DNA from: CAVQGZ01 sp963714455
GTDB taxonomy: Bacteria > Actinomycetota > Actinomycetes > Jiangellales > Jiangellaceae
Length of the DNA stretch: 64,000 bases
Direction: 5' to 3'
Assembly (NCBI GenBank): GCA_963714455.1
Contig: CAVQON010000021.1
Coordinates: 1 to 64,000 of the forward strand
The notes under the pieces were generated by a model. It saw nothing but the letters and a program-made list of their open reading frames with translations. It was not told where the DNA came from and ran no database searches. This document shows positions 1-9,404 of this stretch, one piece after another; positions within the stretch are counted from its first letter, which is position 1, and each line of letters begins with the position of its first letter. A program made the translations under genes and the position numbers.

Positions 1-190
1 TGACGCTCGTGGCCCGTGGTGGCGCTGGCGTTGCGCGGCAACGCTCGCAGAAGCCGAGTTCAGGGTGGCGGGAGGGGTGTTCTCCAGTGTGGATTCGTCT
101 TGCAGGTGTCCATTCGCGCGGCGGCGGTGAATGGCGCGCCGGGTGAGGGCGGGTCCAGTTCCTGCACCGCTGGGCGTCGTGGCCCGCGGT

Positions 191-364
191 TCAGGGGACG
201 TCGAAGTACCTCCCGAGAGCGCTGTCGAAGCGATGGTCGTCGACGTACTTGAGGCGGTCACACCGCCGGCACGCCAACGTGACCGCCCCGTGGCGCGTGA
301 CGACGTCCACCGGCAGGTGGGTGGACCAGGCGTGAACGCCGACCAGGCACCGGATGTCCTTCAT
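191..364 (-). CDS. small CxxC protein, 57 aa
   Basis: A short reading frame starts at an ATG preceded by a good ribosome site (AGGGAGG, 6 nt upstream) and ends at TGA. It begins MKDIRCLVG and carries one CxxC pair (CRRC, residues 32-35) plus scattered His, so a small zinc-ribbon or knuckle is possible. Third-position GC is high, as in real genes here. A -35/-10 pair lies about 60 bp upstream. The same frame stays open past the stop to the window edge and contains a further CERC, so the stop might be a lesion in a longer zinc-finger-like protein. Function unknown; the start and ribosome site are the main support. Confidence 0.5.
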   Translation of the reverse strand: MKDIRCLVGVHAWSTHLPVDVVTRHGAVTLACRRCDRLKYVDDHRFDSALGRYFDVP

Positions 365-418
365 GGTGGCCTCCCTAGGCGGGGCCCGTGGAGCGCTGAC
401 ACGGCTCCAGATGGTGGA

Positions 419-447
419 AATGTCCTCGGTGCCTTCAGACCTGTCAA
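419..447 (-). promoter_or_regulatory. candidate sigma-A promoter for the 57-aa gene
   Basis: Read on the minus strand there is TTGACA (442-447), a 17-bp spacer and GACATT (419-424). The -35 is consensus, the -10 is weak. The rest of the gap 365-767 shows no convincing gene. Confidence 0.35.
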
Positions 448-482
448 CGGCTTGTCCTGGCCGGCTCCGGTCGATCGGTCCT

Positions 483-499
483 CTTACCTAGGAGGTAAG
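483..499. promoter_or_regulatory. perfect 7-bp inverted repeat, operator-like
   Basis: CTTACCT, AGG, AGGTAAG: two perfect 7-bp arms with a 3-bp centre in the gene-free stretch 365-767. It lies about 35 bp upstream of the promoter of the 57-aa gene. Its size fits a dimeric repressor site; no regulator gene sits next to it. Confidence 0.35.
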
Positions 500-767
500 T
501 GACCGTATAAGAATAAACGCTTCTGGCGACACCCTGGCCTGTCTGGGTCAGGCCCTTCATGTCCACACCCGTCCCACAGCCCGGTCCAGGAAGGCGCAGC
601 ACAAGAGTACTGAGAACGTGCCGGGACCGATGGTCACACTGGGTCCGCGCCGCTCGCGCGGCAGTGTCCACGACAGGGGCGAGCTCGCTCGGGAGTCGAT
701 CACACCGCGCCGTCACAGGCTGGGCAGCCGCTGGCCCCCGATGGCGGGTTCGACTGCTGCGGTGGAG

Positions 768-1566
768 CTACTCGTGCTTGTGATGGTCGTGGTCGAGGAT
801 GCGCAGGGCTGCTGTGGCGGAGAGGTCGACGAGGTTGTCTCGCACCTGGGTCTGTGACTGCCACGATCGGTGGTCCCAGGTCTCGCCGGACAGGTCGTCC
901 CCGCCGTAGAGGACCTGCGCGAGAGGCACAGCGCGGAAGGCGGCGACTGCGGCAAGGGCTGCGGCCTCCATCTCCACCGTCAGGCAGCCCTCTTGACGCC
1001 GTGCCTCGATCTTGGCCGGGGTTCGCGAAGGGGGCGTCCGTCGTCCAGGTTCGTCCAGACACATGGGGAACGCCGTGCTCAGTGAGGGTCTTCTTGAGCA
1101 GCGTGGTCGCCTCGGGATGAGCGTTGATGTACCGGGAGACTGGCGCGTAGTGATGGGAGGTGCCCTCGTCACGCAGGGCGGAGTCGACCACGACCAGATG
1201 ACCAAGCGTCACCTCCGGCTGCAACGCTCCCGCGCCACCGCACACCACGAACGCGCGGCACCCCATCGCGATGATCGCTTCCAGAAGGCCGGCCGCGAGG
1301 GGAGCGCCCACCCCGCAGTGCAGAAGAGTGACGTGACGATCGCCGTGGGTCATCTCCACGATCAAGTGCGGGCCGTCCTCCCAGGCGTTCTCAGCCACGA
1401 CCCGCGCGCGGCCGCTCGCGACCAGACGACGCACGGAGTCACCGAAGAACGTGACCACGCACGCCGGCGCCACGTCTCGCGGCGCCACGATGTCTCGCGG
1501 TTCGAAGAAGGCCCGCCTCGTGTCGTCGTAGTCCAGCAATGGGCTCAACCCCTGCTGCGCATCCAC
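768..1566 (-). pseudogene. nucleoside phosphorylase (PNP/UDP family), frameshifted
   Basis: The translation matches a uridine/purine nucleoside phosphorylase: the GGAGAL glycine loop, then TWTTDAP, then EGCLTVEMEAAAL (the ribose-binding Glu segment) and YGGDD near the C-terminus. The first part and the last part lie in different frames; the break is close to 1022-1030, where two bases appear to be missing between DAPF and KIEARR. A GTG at 1566 is the likely start, because the family begins shortly before the LLDYD segment, but no strong ribosome site supports it. The enzyme would cleave nucleosides with phosphate in the cytosol. As it stands the product is truncated before the conserved Glu, unless the shift is a sequencing error. 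Confidence 0.65.
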
Positions 1567-1682
1567 GGCACAGACCCTAGGCAGCCCGCGACGAGGGCGA
1601 GCGCGAAAGAGCGCCGCCTGGTTGCGTACCGGCAGATCCGGTGCCCGCTCATCGGCTGAGAGCACGATGACTGGCCGCGACC

Positions 1683-1747
1683 AGTAGCCCATAGTGGGCG
1701 GAAACGACGCCGGGTCGTGGTGCGTCCACAGGCGGCGGAGTGACGCA
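1683..1747 (+). repeat. dispersed repeat, copy 1 (65 bp)
   Basis: This 65-bp stretch matches 20891-20955 at 58 of 65 positions without gaps; 1711-1738 is 28 bases identical to the other copy. The left end holds a short hairpin (GCCCA, TAG, TGGGC). It lies between the phosphorylase and SDR genes. Confidence 0.8.
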
Positions 1748-1827
1748 GGTGGCCGCAAGTGGTTTCTCGAGTGGCGCCGCCGCCATCGTGCATGCTTTGC
1801 GTGTGGGATATGGGTAGGCCGCGGCGA

Positions 1828-2690
1828 TCAGGCGAGCTCTGCGAGCTCTTCGCTGACGTCCCAGAGCTCGGTGGCGGCTCGTTGGTCTTGGGCGGCGGGG
1901 CTGGGCTGCTGTCGGTGCGGTTTCTGACCAGTAGAGGCTCTGGTCGATGACGTCGTTGGGCGCGGTGGCCAGCAGGACGATCGGGGCGGCGCCGTCGGTG
2001 GGCTTCTTCAGGAGTGGGCCGAATGCCATCATCATGACGCGCATGAGCCGGCGGCCTTCGGGTCCGCTGCCGAAGTTGGTGGCCACGACCCCGGGGTGGA
2101 CTGCCCGTGCTGTCACGCCCTGGTCGGCCAGCCTGCGGTCGAGCTCGACGGTCATGAGGATGGTGGCGAGCTTGGAGGCGGCGTAGGCCTTGCTGCGCGG
2201 ACCAGCCGCGGGTCATCTGCAGGTCGGCGAGGTCCAGGCCTTGCTTGGCAGAGCGGTGCACCTCTGAGGACACGCTGATCACCCGGGACGGGGCACTGGC
2301 CACGAGCAGATCGGTCAGTAGGCGGGTGAGCAGGAACGGGGCCAGGTGGTTGACCCCGAAGGTCCACTCCACCCCGTCGGGGGTCTGCATGCGCTGCCCG
2401 GTCATCGTGCCGGCGTTGTTGACCAGCACGTCCAACCGGTCGTACCTGCGTGTGTAGTCGGCGGCGAACTCGCGCACGGAGTCCAGGCGGGACAGGTCCA
2501 GCAGCCCCACCTGGACGTCGACCCCGGTGTCGGCCCGGATCGCCGCGGCGGCGGCCTGGCCCTTGGCGTCGTCTCGGGCGGTGATCATCACCTCGGCGCC
2601 GCGGCGGGCCAGCTCGGCCGCCGCGGCCCGGCCGATACCCGAGGTGCCTCCGGTGATGAGCACCTGTGCGCCGGCGATGTCCCAGACCAT
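1828..2690 (-). pseudogene. short-chain dehydrogenase/reductase, two frameshifts
   Basis: The N-terminal half is a clear SDR: TGGTSGIG cofactor loop near residue 13, NNAG, and a serine strand (VISVSSEVH). The catalytic YAASK motif is reached only by changing frame near 2195, and a second change near 1935 (after SLYW) is needed for the usual C-terminus ending WDVSEELAELA and the stop at 1828. The nearest relatives in motif style are retinol-dehydrogenase/WWOX-like SDRs, usually about 290-300 aa. Start ATG at 2690. Both lesions are single-base type, so either the gene is decayed or the sequence has indel errors. Confidence 0.65.
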
Positions 2691-2727
2691 CCTGCCACCC
2701 TAGCGGCCATGTGGTCATACTGCCTAC

Positions 2728-2757
2728 TTGACGTTAGACAGTCTGTCCACGTACGGT
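2728..2757 (+). promoter_or_regulatory. promoter with TetR-type operator for the exporter operon
   Basis: TTGACG (2728-2733) is followed at 18 bp by TACGGT (2752-2757). Between them lies the palindrome GACAGTCTGTC (2737-2747). The GTG start of the ATPase is at 2764, about where transcription should begin, so the message may be leaderless. A TetR gene ends the same operon, so autoregulation through this palindrome is the obvious reading (inference). Confidence 0.5.
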
Positions 2758-2763
2758 GGTGGT

Positions 2764-3708
2764 GTGACGGACGCACCGATGATCGAGGCGGTCGGGCTGG
2801 TCAAGTCCTTCGGGGGCACCCCGGCCGTGCAGGACGTGTCGTTCGAGGTGGGTCGGGGCGAGGTGCTGGGTCTGCTGGGCCCGAACGGGGCCGGCAAGAC
2901 CACCACGCTGGACATGCTGACGACGCTGCAGCCGCTGGACGGCGGCCGGGCGAACGGTGGCCGGGTTCGACGTCGCGACCCAGCCACGGCGAGGTCCGCG
3001 CGGGTGATCGGGTTGGCGGGCCAGTCCGCGGCGGTGGACGAGATGCTGACCGCGCGGGAGAACCTGCGGCTGTTCGGGTGGCTGTACCGGCTGGAGCGTT
3101 CGACGCTGGCCCGGCGGGTGGACGAGGTCGTGGACCGGTTCGGGCTGGCCGAGTTCGCCGACCGCCCGGCCTCCACCTACAGCGGCGGTGAGCGCCGCCG
3201 CCTCGACGTCGCCGCCGCGCTGATCGCCGACCCGCCCGTGGTGTTCCTCGACGAGCCGACCGTCGGGCTCGACCCGCGCAGCCGGTCCGCGCTCTGTGGC
3301 AGACCATCACCGACCTCGCCGAGCAGGGCACGACGATCGTGCTGACCACCCAGTACCTGGAGGAGGCCGACCGGCTGGCCGACCGGATCGTGCTCATCGG
3401 TCAGGGCCGCACGCTGGCCGAGGGCACCCCGCGCGAGCTGAAGACGAGCCTGGAACGTGACGTGCTCGAGGTCGAGGTGGCCACGCGAGGACGACCTGAC
3501 CATCGCCCGCCAGATCCTGGGACGCAGCGCTGTGGTCCCCGTTCCCGACCGACTGTTGCTGCATCTGCCGATCGGGGACAGGACACCTGCCCCGCTGGTG
3601 GCTCTTCGCGGCCTGCAGGACGCCGGGGTCTCGGTCACCGAGTTCCAGCTGCGCCGCCCCACTCTCGACGACGTGTTCTTGACCCTGACCGAGGAGCAGC
3701 CGGCATGA
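2764..3708 (+). pseudogene. ABC exporter ATP-binding subunit (DrrA-like), multiply frameshifted
   Basis: A daunorubicin-type ABC ATPase: Walker A GPNGAGKT, signature YSGGERRR (shorter than the usual LSGG form), Walker B VVFLDEP, then TTQYLEEADRLAD, and the C-terminal DDVFLTLT that marks the DrrA family. The pieces lie in several frames: a local shift and return around 2965-3000, one at about 3295 and another near 3483. It would power efflux by the permease that overlaps its stop codon by 4 bp. GTG at 2764 is the likely start. Each lesion is one base, and conserved residues survive on both sides. Confidence 0.7.
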
Positions 3709-4538
3709 GCACCAGGACGGCCACCGCGCTGACCCCGCGGCGATGCCGTCACGGTGAGCGACTCGTGGCTGTCCCGTTCGTGGGAGGCGCTGGCCGACAC
3801 CGCGGCGATCACCTGGCGTGACGTGGTCCGCACCACCCGGCAGCCGGAGATGCTGTCGTTCGCCGTGGTGATGGGCGTGTTCTTCCTGCTGCTGTTCAAC
3901 TACGTCTTCGGTGGTGCGATCGGCGCCGGCGCCGGGGTGGACTACCTGCAGTTCCTCGTCCCCGGCGTGCTGGTCATCACCGCCCTGCAGGGCGCCCAGC
4001 AGACCAGCACCGGCCTGGCCGCCGACCTCGCCGAAGGTGTCACCCGCCGGTTCAAGTCCCTGCCGATGAACCAAGGCGCGGTCATCGCCGGACGCACCGT
4101 CGCAGACGCCGCACGCAACATCGTCAGCCTGCTGCTGGTGGTGCCGGTCGCGCTGCTGATGGGCTACCGGTTCGACTCCGTCCCCGGCGCCGTCGCCGCC
4201 ATCGCACTGACCGTTGTGGTCGGCTACGCCTTCTCCTGGCTCGGCGCCGCCATCGCCGCCAAGGTCCGCGACCCGGAGATGGTCGGCATGCTGTCGATGT
4301 TCTGGCTGTTCCCCCTCATGCTGGCCTCCACCGCGTTCGCGCCCGCGCGAGTCCATGCCCGGCTGGCTGCAAGGCTTCGCCACCTACCAGCCGATCTCCG
4401 TGGCCGCCGACGCCGTGCGCGCCCTGGCCAACGGCACCCCCGCCGGCGCCGACGTTCTCGCCGCGCTGGCCTGGACCGTGGTGATGCTCGCCGTGCTCGT
4501 GCCGCTGTCCACCCGCCTGTACCGGAAGTCGCTTGTGA
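3705..4538 (+). pseudogene. ABC exporter permease (DrrB-like), frameshifted and run into TetR
   Basis: An ABC-2 type transport permease with about six hydrophobic segments and the pattern MLSFAVVMGVFFLLLF near the start. ATG at 3705 overlaps the ATPase stop (ATGA); its frame must change near 3735-3750 to join the main frame, or translation starts at GTG 3754. A further shift near 4345 is needed for the last third (GFATYQPIS, the conserved region before the final helices). The last shift also fuses the frame to the downstream TetR: in the alternative frame TTGTGA at 4533-4538 would give a stop overlapping the TetR GTG, so the missing stop is probably an indel. Confidence 0.65.
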
Positions 4539-5113
4539 GCACCGACCCAGCCCGCGGCGACACCACGGCCCGGATCACCGAGGCCACGTTCGCCCTGCTC
4601 GCCGAGCACGGCCTGGCCGGCATCACGATGAGCGCGATCGCCACCCAGGCCGGCATCGCCCGCCAGACCCTCTACAACCACTTCCCCGACGTCGACAGCA
4701 TCATCGCCGCCGCCATGGCCGAGCACCACCACGACGACCTCCGCACCCTGACCGGCATGCTCGCCACCATCCCCACCGCCACCGGACGACTCGAACACCT
4801 CGCCCGCCACACCACCGTCACCGCCGCCCAGCACGGCACCCTGCCCGCCCTGCACCACGGCCTCTCCCCATCAGCCCAGCAGGCCACTCGGGACTACGAC
4901 GAACAGATCCGCGGCATCATCCGAGACACGCTCACCCACGGCCACCACACCAGCGAGCTCGCGCCCCAGATCGACCCCGACCTGCACGCCGTCCTCGTCC
5001 ACCACCTCCTCCACGGCGCCGCCGAACTCGCCGCCACCCACCCCGACGACCTCACCCGCATCACCGACACCACCATCGAACTCCTCCACGCCGCCACCGA
5101 CTCAGCCAAATGA
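4535..5113 (+). CDS. TetR family repressor of the exporter operon
   Basis: 192 aa from the GTG at 4535. The N-terminal helix-turn-helix is typical (ITMSAIATQAGIARQTLYNHF, residues 30-50) and the C-terminal half is an all-helical ligand domain rich in His. It follows the DrrAB-like genes directly, so it probably represses them and itself through the palindrome at 2737-2747. In the sequence as given the frame is continuous with the end of the permease, with no stop between them; a GTGA overlap is the more likely original arrangement. Confidence 0.75.
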   Translation: MSTDPARGDTTARITEATFALLAEHGLAGITMSAIATQAGIARQTLYNHFPDVDSIIAAAMAEHHHDDLRTLTGMLATIPTATGRLEHLARHTTVTAAQHGTLPALHHGLSPSAQQATRDYDEQIRGIIRDTLTHGHHTSELAPQIDPDLHAVLVHHLLHGAAELAATHPDDLTRITDTTIELLHAATDSAK

Positions 5114-5196
5114 CGCCACGCATGGTGCGAGCGACGCCACCGCGGCCCCCAGGGCCCGGTCTGTCCGATACACAGGGAATCGGATAGCCCCTAGCC

Positions 5197-5240
5197 CAAC
5201 AGGCGGCGGATAGACGCACCTGGAAGCCGATCGGACCGCG
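5197..5240 (+). repeat. dispersed repeat, copy 3 (short form)
   Basis: 5199-5224 matches the right part of copy 2 (20936 onward) at 23 of 26 positions, and the likeness continues weakly to about 5240. Directly before it is TAGCCCA, the left end of copy 1, so this looks like a copy that lost its middle. It sits in the gap after the TetR gene. Confidence 0.55.
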
Positions 5241-5342
5241 CAAGTCCGGTAGACGGGCAGGCCCGTCCGCCAGTAACAGTGGAGGCACTATTGGTAGCCG
5301 CCCCCACTTGTTGCTGCACCAGCGATTCGTTTCGCAGGTTCT

Positions 5343-5855
5343 TCACCAGTGCGCCCTGGCTGTGGTGCGTGCGAAGCCGTGCTGTGCGGGCACGATGATC
5401 TTGTACTTGCGGGCGCCCTTGTTCTTGCAGGCCCCGAAGACGACGTACTCGTAGTCCTCATCCGGGTATTGGAAGGTGCGTGCCACCTTGTTGTTCACCC
5501 GGTAGCGCCCGTACGGCTTGCAGATGACCCAGCGGCCCTGGTGCTTGACCTTCATCTTCACCCGGTAGTGCGACTTTCCCGGCAGCTTCGGGTACACCTC
5601 GGCGAAGACCGCGTTGATCCCTGCCAGCGAAGGCATCCTGATGCGCGTGGCGTCGATCCTGACCTGCCGCGTCGCCACCAGAATGACGTCGTCCTCCACG
5701 ACGTCGTCGGTGGCGGGTTCGGCCTGACCAGACGCCGGGGCCGCGGCGAGCGAGTCCGAGGACTCCGACGAGGCACCGGTCGTCAACCCGGCCAGCAGCA
5801 GCGCACCCAATGACAGCGCCAGCAACAGTGTCATCAAAGGGTTGCGTGCGTTCAT
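5343..5855 (-). CDS. secreted protein of unknown function, 170 aa
   Basis: The start is the ATG at 5855, preceded by a strong ribosome site (AAAGGAGGTGAG). Residues 1-28 form a signal peptide (MNARNP, then a leucine-rich core), followed by a Ser/Ala/Asp-rich linker with DDVVEDD. The mature part (from about residue 70) is basic and likely beta-rich, with two cysteines (in CKPYG and ACKN) that could form a disulfide outside the cell. No known domain was recognised. The promoter carries the 11-bp-spaced heptamers described at 5882-5917, so it is a likely target of the neighbouring SARP regulator. Confidence 0.7.
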   Translation of the reverse strand: MNARNPLMTLLLALSLGALLLAGLTTGASSESSDSLAAAPASGQAEPATDDVVEDDVILVATRQVRIDATRIRMPSLAGINAVFAEVYPKLPGKSHYRVKMKVKHQGRWVICKPYGRYRVNNKVARTFQYPDEDYEYVVFGACKNKGARKYKIIVPAQHGFARTTARAHW

Positions 5856-5881
5856 GCGTCTCACCTCCTTTCCCTCACCTT

Positions 5882-5917
5882 CAGAATGCTCCGACCCTGT
5901 TGTGGTTCTGTTGTGGT
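5882..5917 (-). promoter_or_regulatory. SARP-type operator and -10 box of the 170-aa secreted protein
   Basis: Read on the plus strand, TTGTGGT occurs at 5900-5906 and 5911-5917, exactly 11 bp apart. The -10 element (ATTCTG on the minus strand) is at 5882-5887, separated from the nearest heptamer by 12 bp. The hydrolase promoter at 10975-11021 has the same geometry. Direct heptamers at 11-bp steps just upstream of -10 are the known binding pattern of SARP/AfsR proteins. Confidence 0.75.
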
Positions 5918-6344
5918 TGCGGATGCGGCGAGCAGAGTTCCGGAACCCGCACAAGCGCTGGCGGATTCGTCGGATGAGTCGAACGGGCAGGCGCGTCGTG
6001 GGAGCAGCGATCCTTGTCCGAGCATCGCGTCCGCCCTCGTCGCGATGCGGCCGCAGGCGGCGGAGCGGGACAGAATCCCGGCGCCCGGTACCGGGCTGGA
6101 CGGCCCGGGTCCCCCAACTCTGTATCGCGTGACTACATGGTCGCCCCCGGACCGGGCCGTGTCACTCCTTGTAGCGTGCGGTGGCGGCCGTGTCAGTCCA
6201 ACGCATGAGAGCCCCCTCGTCACTGGTGGGCTGACGATGTCAGCGTGGATCACGGGATGGGTGGGCGACTGCTCGGGACGGGTTTCCCTACCGGAACGCC
6301 GACCGCACTCGTACGTTGGTGGGCAAGACATCTGCGAGGGTGCC

Positions 6345-9255
6345 ATGCAGGTCGATGTGCTCGGACCCGTCCGGGTCAGGCCTGCCTGTTCCGCGTCGGA
6401 GCCGCTCATGGGAAAGGAGCGGGCGCTGCTGTCACTGCTGGCGCTGAACGTTGCTCGCACCGTCCCGCGGATCGACTGTGAGATCGCGCTGTGGGGTGAC
6501 GACCCGCCTCGGACCGCAGCCGAGTCGCTGCGCAGCCACGTGTCGCGGCTTCGCCGATGCCTGGGCTCTGACTCGGTTGCGACGAGCGCGGACGGGTACC
6601 GGCTCGCGCTGCCTCCCGATGCCGTCGACGCCGCCCGTCTCCACAGTGCCCTCGTCTGCGACTCGCAGGCCACTGTGGATGTCGATCCGGTGACCCGTCG
6701 GCGACGCCTGGCCGACGCCGAGAACCTGTGGCGCGGAGAACCTCTCCTAGACCTGGCTGACACGGCGCGGCGACGGGAGCAAGTGGAATGGTTGCGGGAG
6801 GAGTGGGAGCAGGTTCGGGAAGCCCGCATCGAGGCTGATCTTGACCTGGGTCGACACGCCCAGGTTGTCGAGGAGCTGCAGCGGGCACTACTGGATCAGC
6901 CGATGCGGGAGACGCGGTGGCGGCTGCTGATGCTGGCGTTGTACCGCTCGGGCCGACAGGTCGAGGCGTTGCGTGCCTATCAGCGCTGCCGTACGCGGCT
7001 CGCCACGGAGTGGGGGATGGAGCCGTCCCCACCGCTGCAGCGCCTCCAGTGGCAGATTCTGCGTCAGGATCCGCACCTCGACCCCCAGCCACCCGAGCCA
7101 CCGCTGGTCGTCCCGACTTCGCTGACCCCCACCGTGGGCCGGTTCGAGCAGATCGAGCGCATTGCCGAGCTGCTGGGTTCTCAGCGGCTGGTCACGCTGC
7201 ACGGTGGCGCCGGTGTCGGTAAGTCGCGGTTGGCGATGGAGGTGGCCCGGGTCGTTCGCACACGATTCGCCGACGGCGTGTGGTGGGTCGACTTGACCGC
7301 CGCGAATGACGCTGCCGGCGTGCTGCGTCAAGTCGCTGGCACGCTCGGCGTCGTTGCTGCTCCAGGGGTGCCGCAGCAGGTGGCGATTCGCAGGCACCTG
7401 GAGCACCGCGCAGTACTTGCTCATCCTCGACAACTGCGAGCACGTCGCCGACGTCCTGGCCGCGATAGTCCTGTCATGGCTGGACCGGGCAGCAGCGCTG
7501 CGGGTGCTCGCCACAAGCAGGGTTCGTCTTCGGGTGAGTGGGGAGACCCGCTGGGACGTGCCACCGCTGGAGGTACCCGCCGCGGGTGCTGACACCCAGC
7601 AGGCGCTCGAGTCAGCCGCTGCCACTCTGTTCCTTCAGCTGCGTGGCTGGCGACCGGCGGACGTGCCGCCTGCCACGGCCGCAGAGATAGTCCGGCTGTG
7701 CCGCGCTCTGGACGGGCTGCCGCTTGCGCTGGAGCTGGCCGCAGCCCGCTCCCATCAGATGACCGTGCGGGAGATCAACGACGGGCTGGACGGTGAGTTC
7801 CTCCACGGCCCGGCTCAGGTCGCTCGTATCGACCATCACGCCACAGTGGCCCAGGCCATCGACTGGAGCTACTCCACGCTCAGCGCCAGCTGCCAGCGCG
7901 TGCTGGAGTGGCTGTCGGTGTTCCCGGCCGACTTCGACGCCCCCGCGGCGGAGGCGATCGCGGGCGCCGTCCCCGGGACGACTGCCGCCTCGAGCCGTCG
8001 CTGTGTAGCGACCCTTGTCGAGTCGGCGTTGCTCGACACCCGGACTGTCGGGCAGGACACGCGCTATCGACTGCTCTTCGTCGTCCGTCAGTTCGCCGCG
8101 GAGCGTCTGGACGACAGGGGTGAGACGACGCTGGCAGGCCGGGCCTTCAGCAGCCACTACCGGCAGGTGGCGGAGGAGGTAGGCGCGGGGATGAACGGTC
8201 CGCGATCCGGCGCGGGGCTGGCGCGGGTAGCCAGGGAGATGGCGAATCTCCGGGCGGCGTTGGACTGGTCGGTCGCGCACGAGGCGGCGTCGCAGGCGCT
8301 GCCGTTCGTGCGCGCCATCGGGCGGGTGTTCTGGGCACTCCCGTCGGACTTGGGCGCCGAGCTCGTGTCGCTGAAGGCCATCGTGGAAGGGGCTGACGCG
8401 GCAGGGGCCGACGCCGACGCTCTGGCGTGGGCATGGGTCGAGCTGGTGACAGGCGCCTACCTCTGCGGCGATCTGACCTGGGCGATGCGGGCCTGCGACC
8501 GCGCCGAGACGCTGTTCCGTCAGGTGGGCGATCAATCCGGTCTCGGCGTCCTTGCCTGGCACCGAGGGGCCATGCAGCTGCTGGCCGCCGGTGACATCGC
8601 GGCGGCTCGCCAGGTGCTGCGACAGGGCTACCGCATCGGTCAGGAGGAGGGGGTGCCGGTCGTGGAGGCTTGGTGCGCGGCACACCTGGCTCAGCTGGAC
8701 TGTTTCGCTGACGCGGTCACCGACGACACGGCCGCCATCATCGCTCGTGCGAGTGAGGTCGGCGGTCCTGAGGACCGCCAGATGCAGGCCCACCTGCTCA
8801 TGGTGCGAGCACTCGCCCGCTACGCGCGAGACGACATCGACAGGTGCCTGAGCGACGCCGCGGCCTGCGAGACCTACAGCCGTCGCCACCACCAAGTCCC
8901 CTACGAGCAGAGCAGCCTGGTGGTGCGCGCATGCGCTCTCGTGAAGAGCGGCGACGACAAGGCTGCTCGTGCCCCGGCCCTCCGCGCCGCGCAGATCGCC
9001 CTCGACACCGGCAACACGTTCCAGGTCGGCCTCGCCCTCCAGCCGCTCGCTGCCATCGCCGAGGCGGAGGGCGACGCCGTCCGCGCCGCCCAGTTGTGGG
9101 GCGCAGCCACCGCCCGAGCACCAGTCTGGCCCTTGTTCGCCTCCCTCTACCGGTTCTCCCGCACGCACCACGCCTTGGGTGACGGGTTTCAAGCAGAGGT
9201 GGGACTCGGCGCCTCCCTGTCGGAAGAGCAGGCACTTGCGCTCGCGGTCGGCTGA
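6345..9255 (+). pseudogene. SARP/AfsR-type regulator with STAND ATPase, one frameshift
   Basis: The ATG at 6345 opens with MQVDVLGPV, the usual start of an OmpR-type winged helix (about residues 1-95), followed by a bacterial transcriptional activation domain (100-245; LRAYQRCRTRLATEWGMEPSP). Then comes a P-loop ATPase: Walker A GGAGVGKSRL at about 287 and Walker B LLILDNCEH, then a helical-repeat C-terminus, about 970 aa in all. The frame changes near 7402, between LEHR and QYLLILDN; without correction translation ends at 7592 after 415 aa. That product would keep the DNA-binding and BTAD parts, which is all a small SARP has. It lies between two genes with SARP-type operators. Confidence 0.8.
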
Positions 9256-9280
9256 CACGCGGGAGGCGACCGCAGTGGGT

Positions 9281-9312
9281 GGGAGGGCCCCGCCAGGGGG
9301 CGGAGCCCTCCC
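9281..9312. terminator. hairpin between convergent genes
   Basis: GGGAGGGC (9281-9288) pairs perfectly with GCCCTCCC (9305-9312) around a GC-rich loop. It lies between the regulator and the hydrolase, which converge here. No T-run follows, as is common in actinobacteria. Confidence 0.6.
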
Positions 9313-9404
9313 GTCTCATGTGGTCTACTGCCCGATCGCCACCGCTGGCATGGTGACCGCGCTAGCCACCGATGCACGCCGTGTCGACCGGCTGACGCGG
9401 CGAG

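Noticed and set aside
1..190. Second small gene at the left edge on the minus strand
   Set aside because: The open frame is continuous with the 57-aa gene beyond its stop, has no start or ribosome site of its own and runs off the window.
3394..4383. 329-aa frame on the minus strand, rich in Gly, Gln and His
   Set aside because: Antisense to the DrrAB-type genes; composition is that of a shadow frame.
5197..5240. GCCCAAC before the repeat looked like an integron attC core (RYYYAAC)
   Set aside because: No GTTRRRY partner is found at any of the repeat copies, and the spacing of copies does not fit cassettes.
5898..5921. Simple tandem duplication as the cause of the TTGTGGT pair
   Set aside because: The same heptamer spacing and the same 12-bp distance to -10 recur at 10975-11021, so a functional site is the better reading.
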